The notes beneath the pieces are model-generated. The model saw nothing but the letters and a program-made list of their open reading frames with translations, ran no database searches and was not told the DNA's origin. A DNA stretch of 64,000 nt from Fusicatenibacter saccharivorans (GTDB taxonomy: Bacteria > Bacillota > Clostridia > Lachnospirales > Lachnospiraceae): the NCBI RefSeq assembly GCF_015557635.1, contig NZ_JADNOP010000001.1, positions 62,001 to 126,000 on the forward strand, written 5' to 3'. How positions within the stretch are numbered: position 1 is the stretch's first letter; each line of letters starts with the position of its first letter. A program made the translations under genes and the position numbers. Of this stretch, positions 50,678-58,496 are shown piece by piece.

Positions 50678-51634
50678 ATGGCACAGGCATATTTATTTGT
50701 TCATTTTCGGGAAAAAACAACACCGGACGGCGAACAGGTTTATTTCGGCATCAGCCGCGATGGTTTCCACTGGGAAGCTGTCAACGACGGCGCTCCTGTT
50801 CTCTGGGCGTATTATGGAGATAAGGGTGTACGCGACTTTACTATCACTCACAGCATAGAAACCGGGAAATATTATATTTTCGCCACTGACCTGAGTCTTT
50901 CTTACGGTATGCGGAATCAGTATCACAATTCCTGGGATGAGATCGGCAGAAACGGCAGCAAGTATTTCTCCGTCTGGGAATCAGAGGATCTCGTAAACTG
51001 GAGCGACCAGCGTCTTGTAAAAATCGGTGATGATGACTTCGGCTGCCTCTGGGCACCGGATCTGATTTACGATAAAGAAAACGGTGAGTACGTTCTGCAC
51101 TGGTCTTCTTCCCATGCAGCAAACGATTACGGTCCCAAAAAAATCTATTACAGCACAACGAAGGATTTTGTTCATTTTTCAGCTCCGCAGGTTCTGTACG
51201 AAAAAGAGGACAGCGGCGTGATTGATTCGGCGATCTATGAAGAGAATGGGGTTTATTATCTTTTCGTAAAGAGTGAAAGCAATCCGGCGAAAATTATTCT
51301 GCTCCGCTCCGACCATGCGGCCGGCCCGTATGTGCGGATGGAAAGCTTCGATGAGAGCATGAAAGATGTAGAGAGCGGTCTCTATGAGGCTCCGACCGCA
51401 GTACAGCTTGATGACAGCAGATGGTGTCTGTTCCTTGACTACTACGGCGTTCCGGGTGCCGGCCAGGGATATGTGCCGTTTGTTGCAGACAGCCTTGCTT
51501 CCGGAAAATTTGTTCGTTCTGATGCTTCCTTCTCGTTCCCATACGGCTACAAGCATGGAACGATTCTTCCGATTACAGAGGAGGATTACGAGCGGATCAA
51601 AAACCATGACTGGTCAGATCACGGATATCAGTAA
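50678..51634 (+). CDS. Glycoside hydrolase family 43-like arabinosidase/xylosidase
   Basis: The 318-residue protein has a five-bladed propeller pattern: YLFVHFREKTTPDGEQVYFGIS, RDFTITHSIETGKYYIFATDL, LWAPDLIYDKENGEYVLHWSS, GVIDSAIYEENGVYYLFVKSE and LYEAPTAVQLDDSRWCLFLDYYG. The Asp and Glu residues in the APD, IDS and YEAPT motifs fit GH43-type catalysis. No signal peptide, so it acts on imported oligosaccharides with the GH51 enzyme. AAGGAG precedes the start. Confidence 0.85.
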   Translation: MAQAYLFVHFREKTTPDGEQVYFGISRDGFHWEAVNDGAPVLWAYYGDKGVRDFTITHSIETGKYYIFATDLSLSYGMRNQYHNSWDEIGRNGSKYFSVWESEDLVNWSDQRLVKIGDDDFGCLWAPDLIYDKENGEYVLHWSSSHAANDYGPKKIYYSTTKDFVHFSAPQVLYEKEDSGVIDSAIYEENGVYYLFVKSESNPAKIILLRSDHAAGPYVRMESFDESMKDVESGLYEAPTAVQLDDSRWCLFLDYYGVPGAGQGYVPFVADSLASGKFVRSDASFSFPYGYKHGTILPITEEDYERIKNHDWSDHGYQ

Positions 51635-51665
51635 AATCGCTGTCCGCCTGATGGGATTTTCATTC

Positions 51666-51719
51666 AAAAAGAACTGCGGCAGGCTTCCTTTTGGGGAAGT
51701 TCCTGCCGCAGTTCTTTTT
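51666..51719. terminator. Bidirectional terminator between GH43 and folT
   Basis: AAAAAGAACTGCGGCAGG and CCTGCCGCAGTTCTTTTT form an 18-bp perfect stem, with an inner CTTCC/GGAAG stem. Suitable for both converging genes. Confidence 0.95.
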
Positions 51720-51826
51720 CGCTTTTCTTTTCCGACAAAACCCATCCGCTTCCTTTTTGTTCTGGCGGACAGTACCTTTTCTGCAGATTGGTAAATGTAT
51801 CGTTTTGATGGTGTCTGAATTTTTCT

Positions 51827-52429
51827 TTATCTCTGTGCCTGTGCAGCGGTTCTTGCATGGAACATGCGGAAGACGCCGGTCTGCTCGATCAACTTCGTCA
51901 GGCTGTAGAAAATGATGGAATCGATCGGCCACATGATCAGGTTCTTTAAGGCACGTGCCGGAAGAAGCACCATGATTCCTTTTCCATACAGCATGCTGAT
52001 CCACAGGGTGTTCAGCAGTACGTTGACAGTCAGCATAACGATGAACTTGGCTGCAAGCACACGTTTGATGGTCAGTTTTTTGCGATAGTAGAAGCATCCA
52101 TACATAAAAGATGCCAGCATCGCATTAAAGGTGAATCCGAAGAAGAACGGGCCGCTCGGTTTCAGGAAGTATTTTACGACATCAAGAATGCCGGAGAAAA
52201 GACATCCTGTCACTGGTCCGAACAGGTAATCGACAAGGCGGTTCGGGATTCCGGAAAATCCGATGCGGACATAAGGTCCGATGTCAATCGATGCTACCTG
52301 GTTCAGAATCATCGCCAGCGCTGCGAACATGGCACAGGCTGCGAGGGTTGTGACTGCTTTCAGCTCTTTTGCTGACTGCAGAAACATGTTTTTTGTTTCT
52401 TTTGCTGTTTCATTTGCATTTTTCTGCAT
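51827..52429 (-). CDS. folT: Folate ECF transporter S component FolT
   Basis: The 200-residue membrane protein has about six helices. AACAMFAALAMILNQVASIDIGPYVRIGFSGIPNRLVDYLFGPVTGCLFSGILDVVKYFLKPSGPFFFGFTFNAMLASFMYG is the FolT signature region. It binds folates and works with a shared energising module (EcfA/A'/T) encoded elsewhere. The identification is backed by the THF-type riboswitch in its leader. The ribosome site AGGAGG is ten bases upstream and can be masked by the leader. Confidence 0.95.
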   Translation of the reverse strand: MQKNANETAKETKNMFLQSAKELKAVTTLAACAMFAALAMILNQVASIDIGPYVRIGFSGIPNRLVDYLFGPVTGCLFSGILDVVKYFLKPSGPFFFGFTFNAMLASFMYGCFYYRKKLTIKRVLAAKFIVMLTVNVLLNTLWISMLYGKGIMVLLPARALKNLIMWPIDSIIFYSLTKLIEQTGVFRMFHARTAAQAQR

Positions 52430-52435
52430 AAAAAA

Positions 52436-52476
52436 ATTACCTCCTTTACAGATATCTGACTACAATAGGAGATAAT
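52436..52476 (-). promoter_or_regulatory. Anti-Shine-Dalgarno switch in the folT leader
   Basis: mRNA ATTATCTCCT (52476-52467) can pair over 10 bp, with one G-U, with AGGAGGTAAT (52445-52436), the folT ribosome site. Just upstream GAGATTATCTC can fold on itself and compete. This suggests translational control by the riboswitch. Confidence 0.65.
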
Positions 52477-52495
52477 CTCTTGTCTCTATCTTCTG

Positions 52496-52598
52496 TTGCA
52501 GCGAGATGCAATTCATATACCGCAAGATTTTCTCTTTTCGTCTCCCTGGCTACTCTCTATCCTGGGAGCACTTTACGCATATGAACTTACTCTGCAGT
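52496..52598 (-). ncRNA. THF (tetrahydrofolate) riboswitch, folT type
   Basis: The minus-strand RNA contains, in order, GCAGAGTAAG, ATGCGTAAAGTGCTCCC, AGCCAGGGAGACGAAA, GCGGTATATGAATTGCATC and CTCGCTGCA. These match the known THF riboswitch layout: GAGTA...GCGTTAAGTG, ACGAA and GCGGT...ATTGCATC, with P1 closing by GCAG/CTGC. It sits between the folT promoter and coding region, the usual location. The element senses reduced folates and lowers folT expression. Recognition is by eye. Confidence 0.88.
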
Positions 52599-52614
52599 TG
52601 TTTTTGTCCTGCTC

Positions 52615-52643
52615 ATTATATAGTAAAATCCCCTTGATTTCAA
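52615..52643 (-). promoter_or_regulatory. Sigma-A promoter of folT
   Basis: On the minus strand TTGAAA (52643-52638), 17 bp, TATAAT (52620-52615). The -35 lies inside the loop and stem of a strong hairpin (52622-52653). Confidence 0.75.
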
Positions 52644-52653
52644 GAGGATTTTA
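52622..52653. terminator. Hairpin overlapping the folT promoter
   Basis: GTAAAATCC-CCTTG and CAAGAGGATTTTAC pair around an ATTT loop, with T7 after it only on the plus strand. No plus-strand gene precedes it, so it may be a leftover terminator or limit antisense reading. The stretch 52654-52794 contains no recognised gene. Confidence 0.45.
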
Positions 52654-52794
52654 CATTTTTTTCTAATTTTTTACGATCAAATATCAGCCCTGCATTTTAC
52701 GGTCTTTCCGGTGATAAAACGGAGACAAACGCAAACTTTTTATCCAGCAGTTTTCCCATCAGCACAATACCTTTTCCCATCGTAAAAGCAGCTG

Positions 52795-53214
52795 CTACCG
52801 TTCCATTTCCAAATATTCCGTTGGAGTAACCGCAGGTATTTTTGAAGTCACATAATCTGCTGTATTTCTTGTAACAATATATTGTGCGCAAAATGATTCG
52901 GCACATTCCATCTGCAAACAGTCTTCAAAATCTGAAAATGTTTCATTTTTCAGGCCTTTCATTAGTTTTTCTGAATCAATTCCTTCTACATCAAAAATTT
53001 CAAATAAGCTAAGGAGAAGTTCTCTTCTTTCTTTTACATCATATGTCTTTCTTAAAATAAAAAACATATTAGAAACAGAGTGTGCGGCAATGCACGCATT
53101 TATTTTTCCCTCTGCGCATTTTTCTATGATCTGTTTTGCATCATTGAAAAATGGCTCTCTTGTAAGAAAATAATCCAGCAAAACATTAGTATCTACAAGA
53201 ATTTTACTTTCCAT
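52795..53214 (-). CDS. PIN-domain toxin (VapC-like, PIN_3)
   Basis: The 139-residue protein starts MESKILVDTNVLLDYFLTREPFF at ATG 53214 with GAGG upstream. The PIN acidic cluster is visible: Asp in VDTNVLLD, Glu in the central helix region, and the VTRNTADYVTSKIP motif. It is presumed to be an endoribonuclease toxin of a type II pair. It overlaps the preceding small gene by 11 bases, the usual antitoxin-toxin arrangement. Confidence 0.88.
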   Translation of the reverse strand: MESKILVDTNVLLDYFLTREPFFNDAKQIIEKCAEGKINACIAAHSVSNMFFILRKTYDVKERRELLLSLFEIFDVEGIDSEKLMKGLKNETFSDFEDCLQMECAESFCAQYIVTRNTADYVTSKIPAVTPTEYLEMER

Positions 53215-53431
53215 ATTTTTCCTCTCTATAAGATGCCAATTCAGCATCGTCATCCTGAACATTTCCTTTTTTTCTTATTTGCTCCATTCGTAAAAAAGCA
53301 TCTTTTTTCGATTCAACAGCACCGCTATTATAAAGACTGTTTACACCCTGCATAATCTGAATAATAAACACTAGTTTATCTTCTGGCATTTTTTCCAATA
53401 ATTCAAATGCTTCTTCTCTCATTGCTGTCAT
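53204..53431 (-). CDS. Antitoxin partner of the PIN toxin
   Basis: The 75-residue protein (MTAMREEAFELLEKMPEDKLVFIIQ, ending DDAELASYREEKYGK) is largely helical and charged. It lies immediately before the PIN toxin gene with an 11-base overlap. The EAFELLEKMPEDKL start is common in antitoxins paired with PIN_3 toxins. It lacks an obvious DNA-binding ribbon. Ribosome site GGAG is about 11 bases upstream. Confidence 0.75.
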   Translation of the reverse strand: MTAMREEAFELLEKMPEDKLVFIIQIMQGVNSLYNSGAVESKKDAFLRMEQIRKKGNVQDDDAELASYREEKYGK

Positions 53432-53449
53432 TATGTTTTTGTCTCCTTT

Positions 53450-54697
53450 CTATGACCGTACCTGTCCATTCCCATATACCACAAATTTAATCGACGTCAG
53501 CGCCAGCAGTCCCATTGGGCCTCTGGCGTGGAGTTTTTGGGTGCTGATTCCGATTTCGGCGCCGTAGCCGAATTCGAAGCCGTCGGTGAAGCGGGTGGAG
53601 GCGTTGACGTAGACTACAGCTGCATCGATTTCGTCCAGGAATTTCTGGGCGTGGGTGTAGTTGTTGGTGATGATTGCTTCGGAGTGTTTTGTGTTGTAGT
53701 GGTTGATGTGTGCAATCGCTTCGTCGATGGAGGAAACCGTTTTAATGGATACGATATAGTCGAGATACTCTTTTCCCCAGTCCTCTTCTGTCGCTGCTTC
53801 TGCTCCCGGCATGTATTCTCTTGCCTTCTCGTCTGCGCGCATCTTCACCTGTTTCTCTTTCAATCGTTCTGCGAGAACCGGCAGCAGTTTTTCACGCACG
53901 TTTTCATGCACTACGATGGATTCACACGCATTGCAGACGCCGACACGCTGTGTCTTTGCACTCAGAATAATATCAACCGCCATCGAAAGATCTGCCGTCT
54001 CATCGACATAGATATGGCAGTTTCCGGTTCCCGTCTCGATAACCGGGATGGTACTGTTTTCCACTACAGTGCGGATCAGTCCGGCACCGCCGCGCGGAAT
54101 CAGAACATCGACATAGTGGTTCATCTTCATAAACTGTGCCGTTGTCTCACGTGAAGTATCTTCGATCAGAAGCAGCGCATCCTCCGGCACCTGCTCCTCC
54201 TTCAGTGTTTTCCGCAGTGAGGCAACAATCGCCATATTTGAGTGGATCGCATCACTTCCGCCCTTCAAAATCACGACATTTCCCGTCTTAAAGCAGAGTG
54301 CAAACGCATCCGCTGTTACATTCGGACGTGCTTCATAGATGATTCCGACAACACCAAGCGGAACACGTTTCTGCCCGATCAGAAGACCGTTCGGCCGTTT
54401 TTTCATACCGAGAACTTCCCCGATCGGATCGTCCAGCTCGGATACCTGACAGAGACCTTCCGCCATCGCCTCGATGCGACTCTGATCCAGAAACAGCCGG
54501 TCCAGAAGACCTTTGGACATTCCTTTTTCTCTTCCATGCTCCATATCCAGCGCATTTGCCGCGATAATCGCATCGGCATCCGCCACAAGATTTTCCGCTG
54601 CTTTTTTCAGCACACGGTTTTTCGTCTCTGTCCCCATGATGCGAAGCACAGGTTCCGCCCCACGGGCTCTTGTTCCGATTTCTTCCAGACTTATCAT
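53450..54697 (-). CDS. proA: Glutamate-5-semialdehyde dehydrogenase (gamma-glutamyl phosphate reductase)
   Basis: The 415-residue ProA reduces gamma-glutamyl phosphate in proline synthesis. [89 protein letters not shown] (catalytic Cys) and [35 protein letters not shown] are all present. No proB is adjacent. GAGGAG precedes the ATG. Confidence 0.98.
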   Translation of the reverse strand: MISLEEIGTRARGAEPVLRIMGTETKNRVLKKAAENLVADADAIIAANALDMEHGREKGMSKGLLDRLFLDQSRIEAMAEGLCQVSELDDPIGEVLGMKKRPNGLLIGQKRVPLGVVGIIYEARPNVTADAFALCFKTGNVVILKGGSDAIHSNMAIVASLRKTLKEEQVPEDALLLIEDTSRETTAQFMKMNHYVDVLIPRGGAGLIRTVVENSTIPVIETGTGNCHIYVDETADLSMAVDIILSAKTQRVGVCNACESIVVHENVREKLLPVLAERLKEKQVKMRADEKAREYMPGAEAATEEDWGKEYLDYIVSIKTVSSIDEAIAHINHYNTKHSEAIITNNYTHAQKFLDEIDAAVVYVNASTRFTDGFEFGYGAEIGISTQKLHARGPMGLLALTSIKFVVYGNGQVRS

Positions 54698-54736
54698 ATT
54701 CGTCTCCTCCTCGTGTTGTCTTATCGTGATTGGCTG

Positions 54737-55285
54737 CTAACGGTAAATCTTCTGCTCTGTCACCAGCATCTGCGGCAGAACATCCGTCTCTTCAAACGGC
54801 ACCGCATCAAACAGCTGAAACTCAAACGCCGCTGCAACCGTTGTAAACCCTGGATGTGCGGCAAGAAAGCGGTCATAAAATCCTTTTCCATATCCGACTC
54901 TGTGGCGCGCCGGATCAAAGGCCACACCGGGTACCAGCAGAAAGCCCTCTTCCCGCGTGCAGACCTTTCCGCCGTCCGGCTCCATAATGCCAAAATAGCC
55001 GGATTTCAGCGTGGAGAAATCTTTGATCTCATAATAAACCATATCATCGCCTTCCACGCGCGGCACAGCGACCGTCTTTCCCATTTGCAGGGCCTTCTCG
55101 ATCAGATCCCGTGTCATGACTTCTTTTTTGAAGTCCATATACGCAAAAAAGCAGTCCGCATCCAGAAACTCCGGCAGAGCCGTGATTTTTTCATAAATCA
55201 TACGGCTCTTTTCCTGAATTTCTTCCTGTGTGGCTGCTCTTCTTCGGGCAAAAACTTCTTTTCTAATGTTTCCTTTTGCTTCCAT
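54737..55285 (-). CDS. 5-formyltetrahydrofolate cyclo-ligase
   Basis: The 182-residue enzyme converts 5-formyl-THF to 5,10-methenyl-THF with ATP. Opening KGNIRKEVFARRRAATQEEIQEKS, FFAYMDFKKEVMTRDLIEKALQMGKTVAVPRV, GFLLVPGVAFDPARHRVGYGKGFYDRFLA (substrate/ATP loop) are typical. It overlaps the DUF896 gene by 23 bases and lies about 2.3 kb from the riboswitch-controlled folate transporter, a possible folate neighbourhood. Confidence 0.95.
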   Translation of the reverse strand: MEAKGNIRKEVFARRRAATQEEIQEKSRMIYEKITALPEFLDADCFFAYMDFKKEVMTRDLIEKALQMGKTVAVPRVEGDDMVYYEIKDFSTLKSGYFGIMEPDGGKVCTREEGFLLVPGVAFDPARHRVGYGKGFYDRFLAAHPGFTTVAAAFEFQLFDAVPFEETDVLPQMLVTEQKIYR

Positions 55286-55481
55286 AGCGCTCCCCCAGAT
55301 TTACGATTGTTCCGTCTTTCTCCTGCATATCAATATTGTCGAGCTGGGTACGGAGGTTCATTTTCACGGCTGCAATATATTCTCTCCGCAGCTTCTGCTG
55401 CTCTTCTTTCTCCGCCGGTGTCAGCCCCTCTGCTTTCGCCTTGCGGGCAAGTTCGTTGATTCTCTGTATATTAATTTCCAT
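55263..55481 (-). CDS. DUF896 (YnzC/UPF0291) family protein
   Basis: The 72-residue protein begins MEINIQRINELARKAKAEGLTPAEKEEQQKLRREYIAAVK, the two-helix hairpin of DUF896/YnzC, then KMNLRTQLDNIDMQEKDG. The family is linked to SOS genes in Bacillus, but function is unknown. Start ATG 55481 follows AAAGGAG at a rather long distance. Its end overlaps the next gene. Confidence 0.93.
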   Translation of the reverse strand: MEINIQRINELARKAKAEGLTPAEKEEQQKLRREYIAAVKMNLRTQLDNIDMQEKDGTIVNLGERYGSKRKH

Positions 55482-55507
55482 TTTCTGTATTTTTCTCCTT
55501 TGTTTCA

Positions 55508-55700
55508 ACTCACAGTCGGTATTTTCACAGAGTCTGACATGTCGAAAATAGTTCGACTGTGACTCGCCTCATGTCAGTGGAGGATACCGATTTCTCTCCG
55601 CCTGCCACTGCCGTTATGTTTCTTTTAACAATTCATCCCACCGCTTTAGAAGCGAGGTACTTGCTTGATTCGGTTAAATGACCGGATTTTCTTTTTATCT
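55508..55700. repeat. Structured intergenic element, possibly an IS200/IS605-type end remnant
   Basis: Four interlocking stems: TCACAGTCG/CGACTGTGA (55510-55518, 55554-55562), CTGACAT/ATGTCAG (55534, 55571), GTCGAA-AATAG-TTCGAC (55541-55557) and CAGTGGAGG/CCTgCCACTG (55575-55610). After these, ACAATTCATCCCACCGCTTT, AAGCGAGGTACTTGCTTGATT and GGTTAAA (55629-55678) recall right-end or omega-RNA sequences of IS605/TnpB elements. No transposase gene is present. No coding frame was found in 55482-55759. Confidence 0.4.
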
Positions 55701-55759
55701 TACCGCAAAACACAGGATCTGTCCAGCCGATCTGAGAAAAATCCTGAAATCCAGCTTTA

Positions 55760-56938
55760 TCACCGGATTTCAGTCTCATCTGCATAATTATCTAAAACAA
55801 TCAGAACCCATGTTTTTCCAAGATTCAGTTTAATCTCCTCTCCATTGCTGTCCCGGTACTTTGTGACGCCCCACGGATCATCCTTGCTCCATGTCACGTC
55901 GATGGCCTTTCCGCTTGTGATATACGTTCCCGTTCCGCCGTTTACCACATCGATATCGAGATATTCCGCATTGTCATCATACTTTTTCCAGGAACAGTAC
56001 TGCACGATAATGTTCTTCACCGCAAGCTGTTCCTGTGTCATCTCATCGATCTGCGGTTCCCCGAACTGATAACGCAGATATGTGCCGCTCGCCTCATCGT
56101 AGGAAAACCACGGATTGTTGTGGAAATATCCGCCCGGTGCCACATAAGTCGCATTTCGTCCCTGTTCCAGCGTTTCCGGTTCTGTCTCGGATGCAAACTG
56201 GAAAAATCCGTCATAACCGTCTTTGTAAGATGTCCGGTAGCCGCAGAGATCGATTCCCGCTGCAATCCCGGCCGCATCCAAATACGCATTGTGCGGCGAC
56301 GGACGATCCGACGTCCGGTAATACACCTGTTCCGAATACTCCATGCCGTTCACATTGTCTATGTGATCCGATTCGAGCAGCGGAATCGCATACGCCGCCT
56401 GTCCATAGTGGTAATACAGAGCGTCAAATCCCGCTGCCAGATACACATAATATTCGCGGCAGCTCCGCACCGATCCGATCTTTTCGAGATCATCATAGTT
56501 TTCAAACAGCCCCATCAGGCGCGTAATGCCGCCTTCGACCGGCGCTTCATAGATCACTCCCGCACGGCTGATACCGCTCTGCGGGCAGGCGCTGATGATA
56601 TTGCTCAGCATAACCGCCACCGGGCGCCTTCTTCCCTGTACTTCGGCGACAGGTTCTCCTGTCAGATAACTTTTCACCATACCTTCCGGCAGCGCATCCT
56701 CCGCGGGTGTCGGCTCAATCGCTTCCGGAACCAGCGGCTCCGGTGCCGGATCTTCGGTCGGGACCGGTGGTTCCGTAGCTTTCGTTTCTGTCTTGCTTTC
56801 CCCTGCTGTCTCTTCTGAGACATAAGAAGTTCCTGCCGATGCAGTTTCCGGTGCCGTTTCCCCAATTTTCCGGCATCCGAACAGCATCATGCTTCCCAGC
56901 AGAGCAATCCCCAATGTGTAAAACCCTCTCTTTTTGAT
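55760..56938 (-). CDS. DUF3048-domain lipoprotein (YerB-like), apparent AUC start
   Basis: The protein is a lipoprotein with lipobox LFGC, an acidic P/T-rich linker (to about 80) and two DUF3048 regions: RRRPVAVMLSNIISACPQSGISRAGVIYEAPVEGGITRLMGLFENYDDLEKIGSVRSCREYYVYLAAGFDALYYHYGQAAYA and VKNIIVQYCSWK with WSKDDPWGVTKYRDSNGEEIKLNLGKTWVLIV. No ATG, GTG or TTG lies near the GGAGG site. An ATC at 56938, seven bases after it, gives the expected signal-peptide start KKRGFYTLGIALLGSMMLFGC. The next in-frame start, TTG at 56914, would remove all basic residues. Function unknown. Confidence 0.85.
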   Translation of the reverse strand: MKKRGFYTLGIALLGSMMLFGCRKIGETAPETASAGTSYVSEETAGESKTETKATEPPVPTEDPAPEPLVPEAIEPTPAEDALPEGMVKSYLTGEPVAEVQGRRRPVAVMLSNIISACPQSGISRAGVIYEAPVEGGITRLMGLFENYDDLEKIGSVRSCREYYVYLAAGFDALYYHYGQAAYAIPLLESDHIDNVNGMEYSEQVYYRTSDRPSPHNAYLDAAGIAAGIDLCGYRTSYKDGYDGFFQFASETEPETLEQGRNATYVAPGGYFHNNPWFSYDEASGTYLRYQFGEPQIDEMTQEQLAVKNIIVQYCSWKKYDDNAEYLDIDVVNGGTGTYITSGKAIDVTWSKDDPWGVTKYRDSNGEEIKLNLGKTWVLIVLDNYADETEIR

Positions 56939-56964
56939 AAAGACCCCTCCTTTTCTGCTTTCAA

Positions 56965-57468
56965 TCAGTCTCTTGTGATACCGAGACGCTGCAGCACCTC
57001 TTCCTGCTTTGCCTCCATCACGGCTGCTTCCTCCGGTGTCATATGATCATAACCCAGAAGATGCAGCATACTGTGTGCAACAAGAAAAGCAAATTCGCGT
57101 CTTAAAGAATGACCGTATTCCTCCGCCTGCGCTCTTGCGCGCGCAACAGAAATTACGATATCACCCAGCATCAGCTCACCGCTGTCCGGGTTAAAACAGT
57201 CATCTCCCTCTTCCGTCTCCAGAAAATCGAACGAAGCCGGAGAAGGATAATCTACCATCGGGAAAGAAAGCACGTCTGTCTCCCGGTCAATGTTTCTGTG
57301 TTCCCGGTTCATGGTGCGGATATTTTCCGGATCGGTCAGAATCAGTTCTACTTCTGCCTCATACGGGCACGCTTCCTGATCCAGCACACCATTGATTACC
57401 GCTGCTGCAACCTCTTCCGGATCAAATCCAAGGTCAAAATCCTGTTCATTTTCAAACGTCAGTGTCAT
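56965..57468 (-). CDS. ybeY: rRNA maturation endoribonuclease YbeY
   Basis: The 167-residue metal-dependent RNase has the motif HSMLHLLGYDHMTPEEAAVM (three zinc histidines) and the supporting DVLSFPMVDYP and LMLGDIVISVARARAQAEEYGHSLRREFAFLVA. It matures 16S rRNA and takes part in ribosome quality control. It overlaps phoH by four bases (ATGA), as in many Firmicutes. Confidence 0.97.
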   Translation of the reverse strand: MTLTFENEQDFDLGFDPEEVAAAVINGVLDQEACPYEAEVELILTDPENIRTMNREHRNIDRETDVLSFPMVDYPSPASFDFLETEEGDDCFNPDSGELMLGDIVISVARARAQAEEYGHSLRREFAFLVAHSMLHLLGYDHMTPEEAAVMEAKQEEVLQRLGITRD

Positions 57469-58496
57469 TTATTTTCCCTCCGTTTTCTCGTCGTACTTTT
57501 TGCTCTGCCGCTGTGATTTTCCGGCTTTGCTTTCTTTTCGTATTCATCGTAAGCCTGTACAATCTTCTGCACCAGCGGATGACGGACAACGTCCTTGCTC
57601 GTCAGCTCGCAGAAGGAAATTCCGTCTACTTTTTTCAGTACCTGCATTGCCACATCAAGGCCGGAGCGTGTACCGGAAGGAAGGTCCTTCTGAGAGGCAT
57701 CTCCGGTTACAATGACTTTGGAACCGAAACCGATACGGGTCAGGAACATCTTCATCTGCGCCGGTGTCGTATTCTGTGCCTCATCAAGGATAATAAACGC
57801 ATTGTCGAGCGTACGGCCTCGCATGTACGCGAGCGGCGCAACCTCAATCAGGCCTTTTTCCATGTTTTTCTGAAAGCTCTCTGCTCCCATGATCTGATAC
57901 AGCGCGTCGTAGAGCGGCCGCAGATACGGGTCAATTTTACTCTGCAGGTCGCCAGGCAGGAAACCGAGTTTTTCACCCGCCTCAATCGCCGGACGCGTCA
58001 GGATAATACGTCCTACTTCATCGTTTCGGAACGCGGTGATCGCCATCGCCATTGCAAGGTATGTTTTTCCGGTTCCGGCAGGGCCGACGCCGAAGACGAC
58101 CATCTTTTCCCGAATCGCATCCACGTACGCTTTCTGACCGAGTGTTTTCGGTTTGACCGGACGGCCTGCGACCGTGTGGCAGATGCAGTCACTGTCGATT
58201 TCAGCAAGGCTGCTTCCGCTGTCCTCCATAACAAGTGAGATTGCATAATTGACGTTCTGTGTGGTGATATCATTTCCGCGGCGTGAGAGCTCCAGAAGCT
58301 GTGTCAGACATTCCTTTGCGCGCGCTGCATTCGATGCCGGGCCTACAATTTTTAAAACGCCGTCCCGGGAGATCAGCGTAACCGCCAGGGATCTCTCCAG
58401 GATTTTGATGTGTTCATCAAACTGGCCGAATACTTTCTTTTCATGTTCGATGGGCAGTTCCATCTGCAGTTCTATCATGTTGTTATTGCTGTTCAT
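57465..58496 (-). CDS. phoH: PhoH-family ATPase
   Basis: The 343-residue protein has an N-terminal KH-like region (LKIVGPASNAARAKECLTQLLEL), then Walker A GVGPAGTGKTYLAMAMA and Walker B AFIILDEAQNTTPAQMKMFLTRIGFGSKVIVTGDASQKDLP. It is usually translationally coupled to ybeY. It overlaps the end of yqfD by 14 bases. A C-terminal basic tail (RAKSTTRKRRENK) may contact RNA. Role in RNA metabolism inferred. Confidence 0.96.
   Translation of the reverse strand: MNSNNNMIELQMELPIEHEKKVFGQFDEHIKILERSLAVTLISRDGVLKIVGPASNAARAKECLTQLLELSRRGNDITTQNVNYAISLVMEDSGSSLAEIDSDCICHTVAGRPVKPKTLGQKAYVDAIREKMVVFGVGPAGTGKTYLAMAMAITAFRNDEVGRIILTRPAIEAGEKLGFLPGDLQSKIDPYLRPLYDALYQIMGAESFQKNMEKGLIEVAPLAYMRGRTLDNAFIILDEAQNTTPAQMKMFLTRIGFGSKVIVTGDASQKDLPSGTRSGLDVAMQVLKKVDGISFCELTSKDVVRHPLVQKIVQAYDEYEKKAKPENHSGRAKSTTRKRRENK

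Noticed and set aside
52697-52906. A 69-codon minus-strand frame overlapping the PIN toxin end
   Set aside because: Mostly another reading of the PIN toxin gene, with no ribosome site and no recognisable domain.
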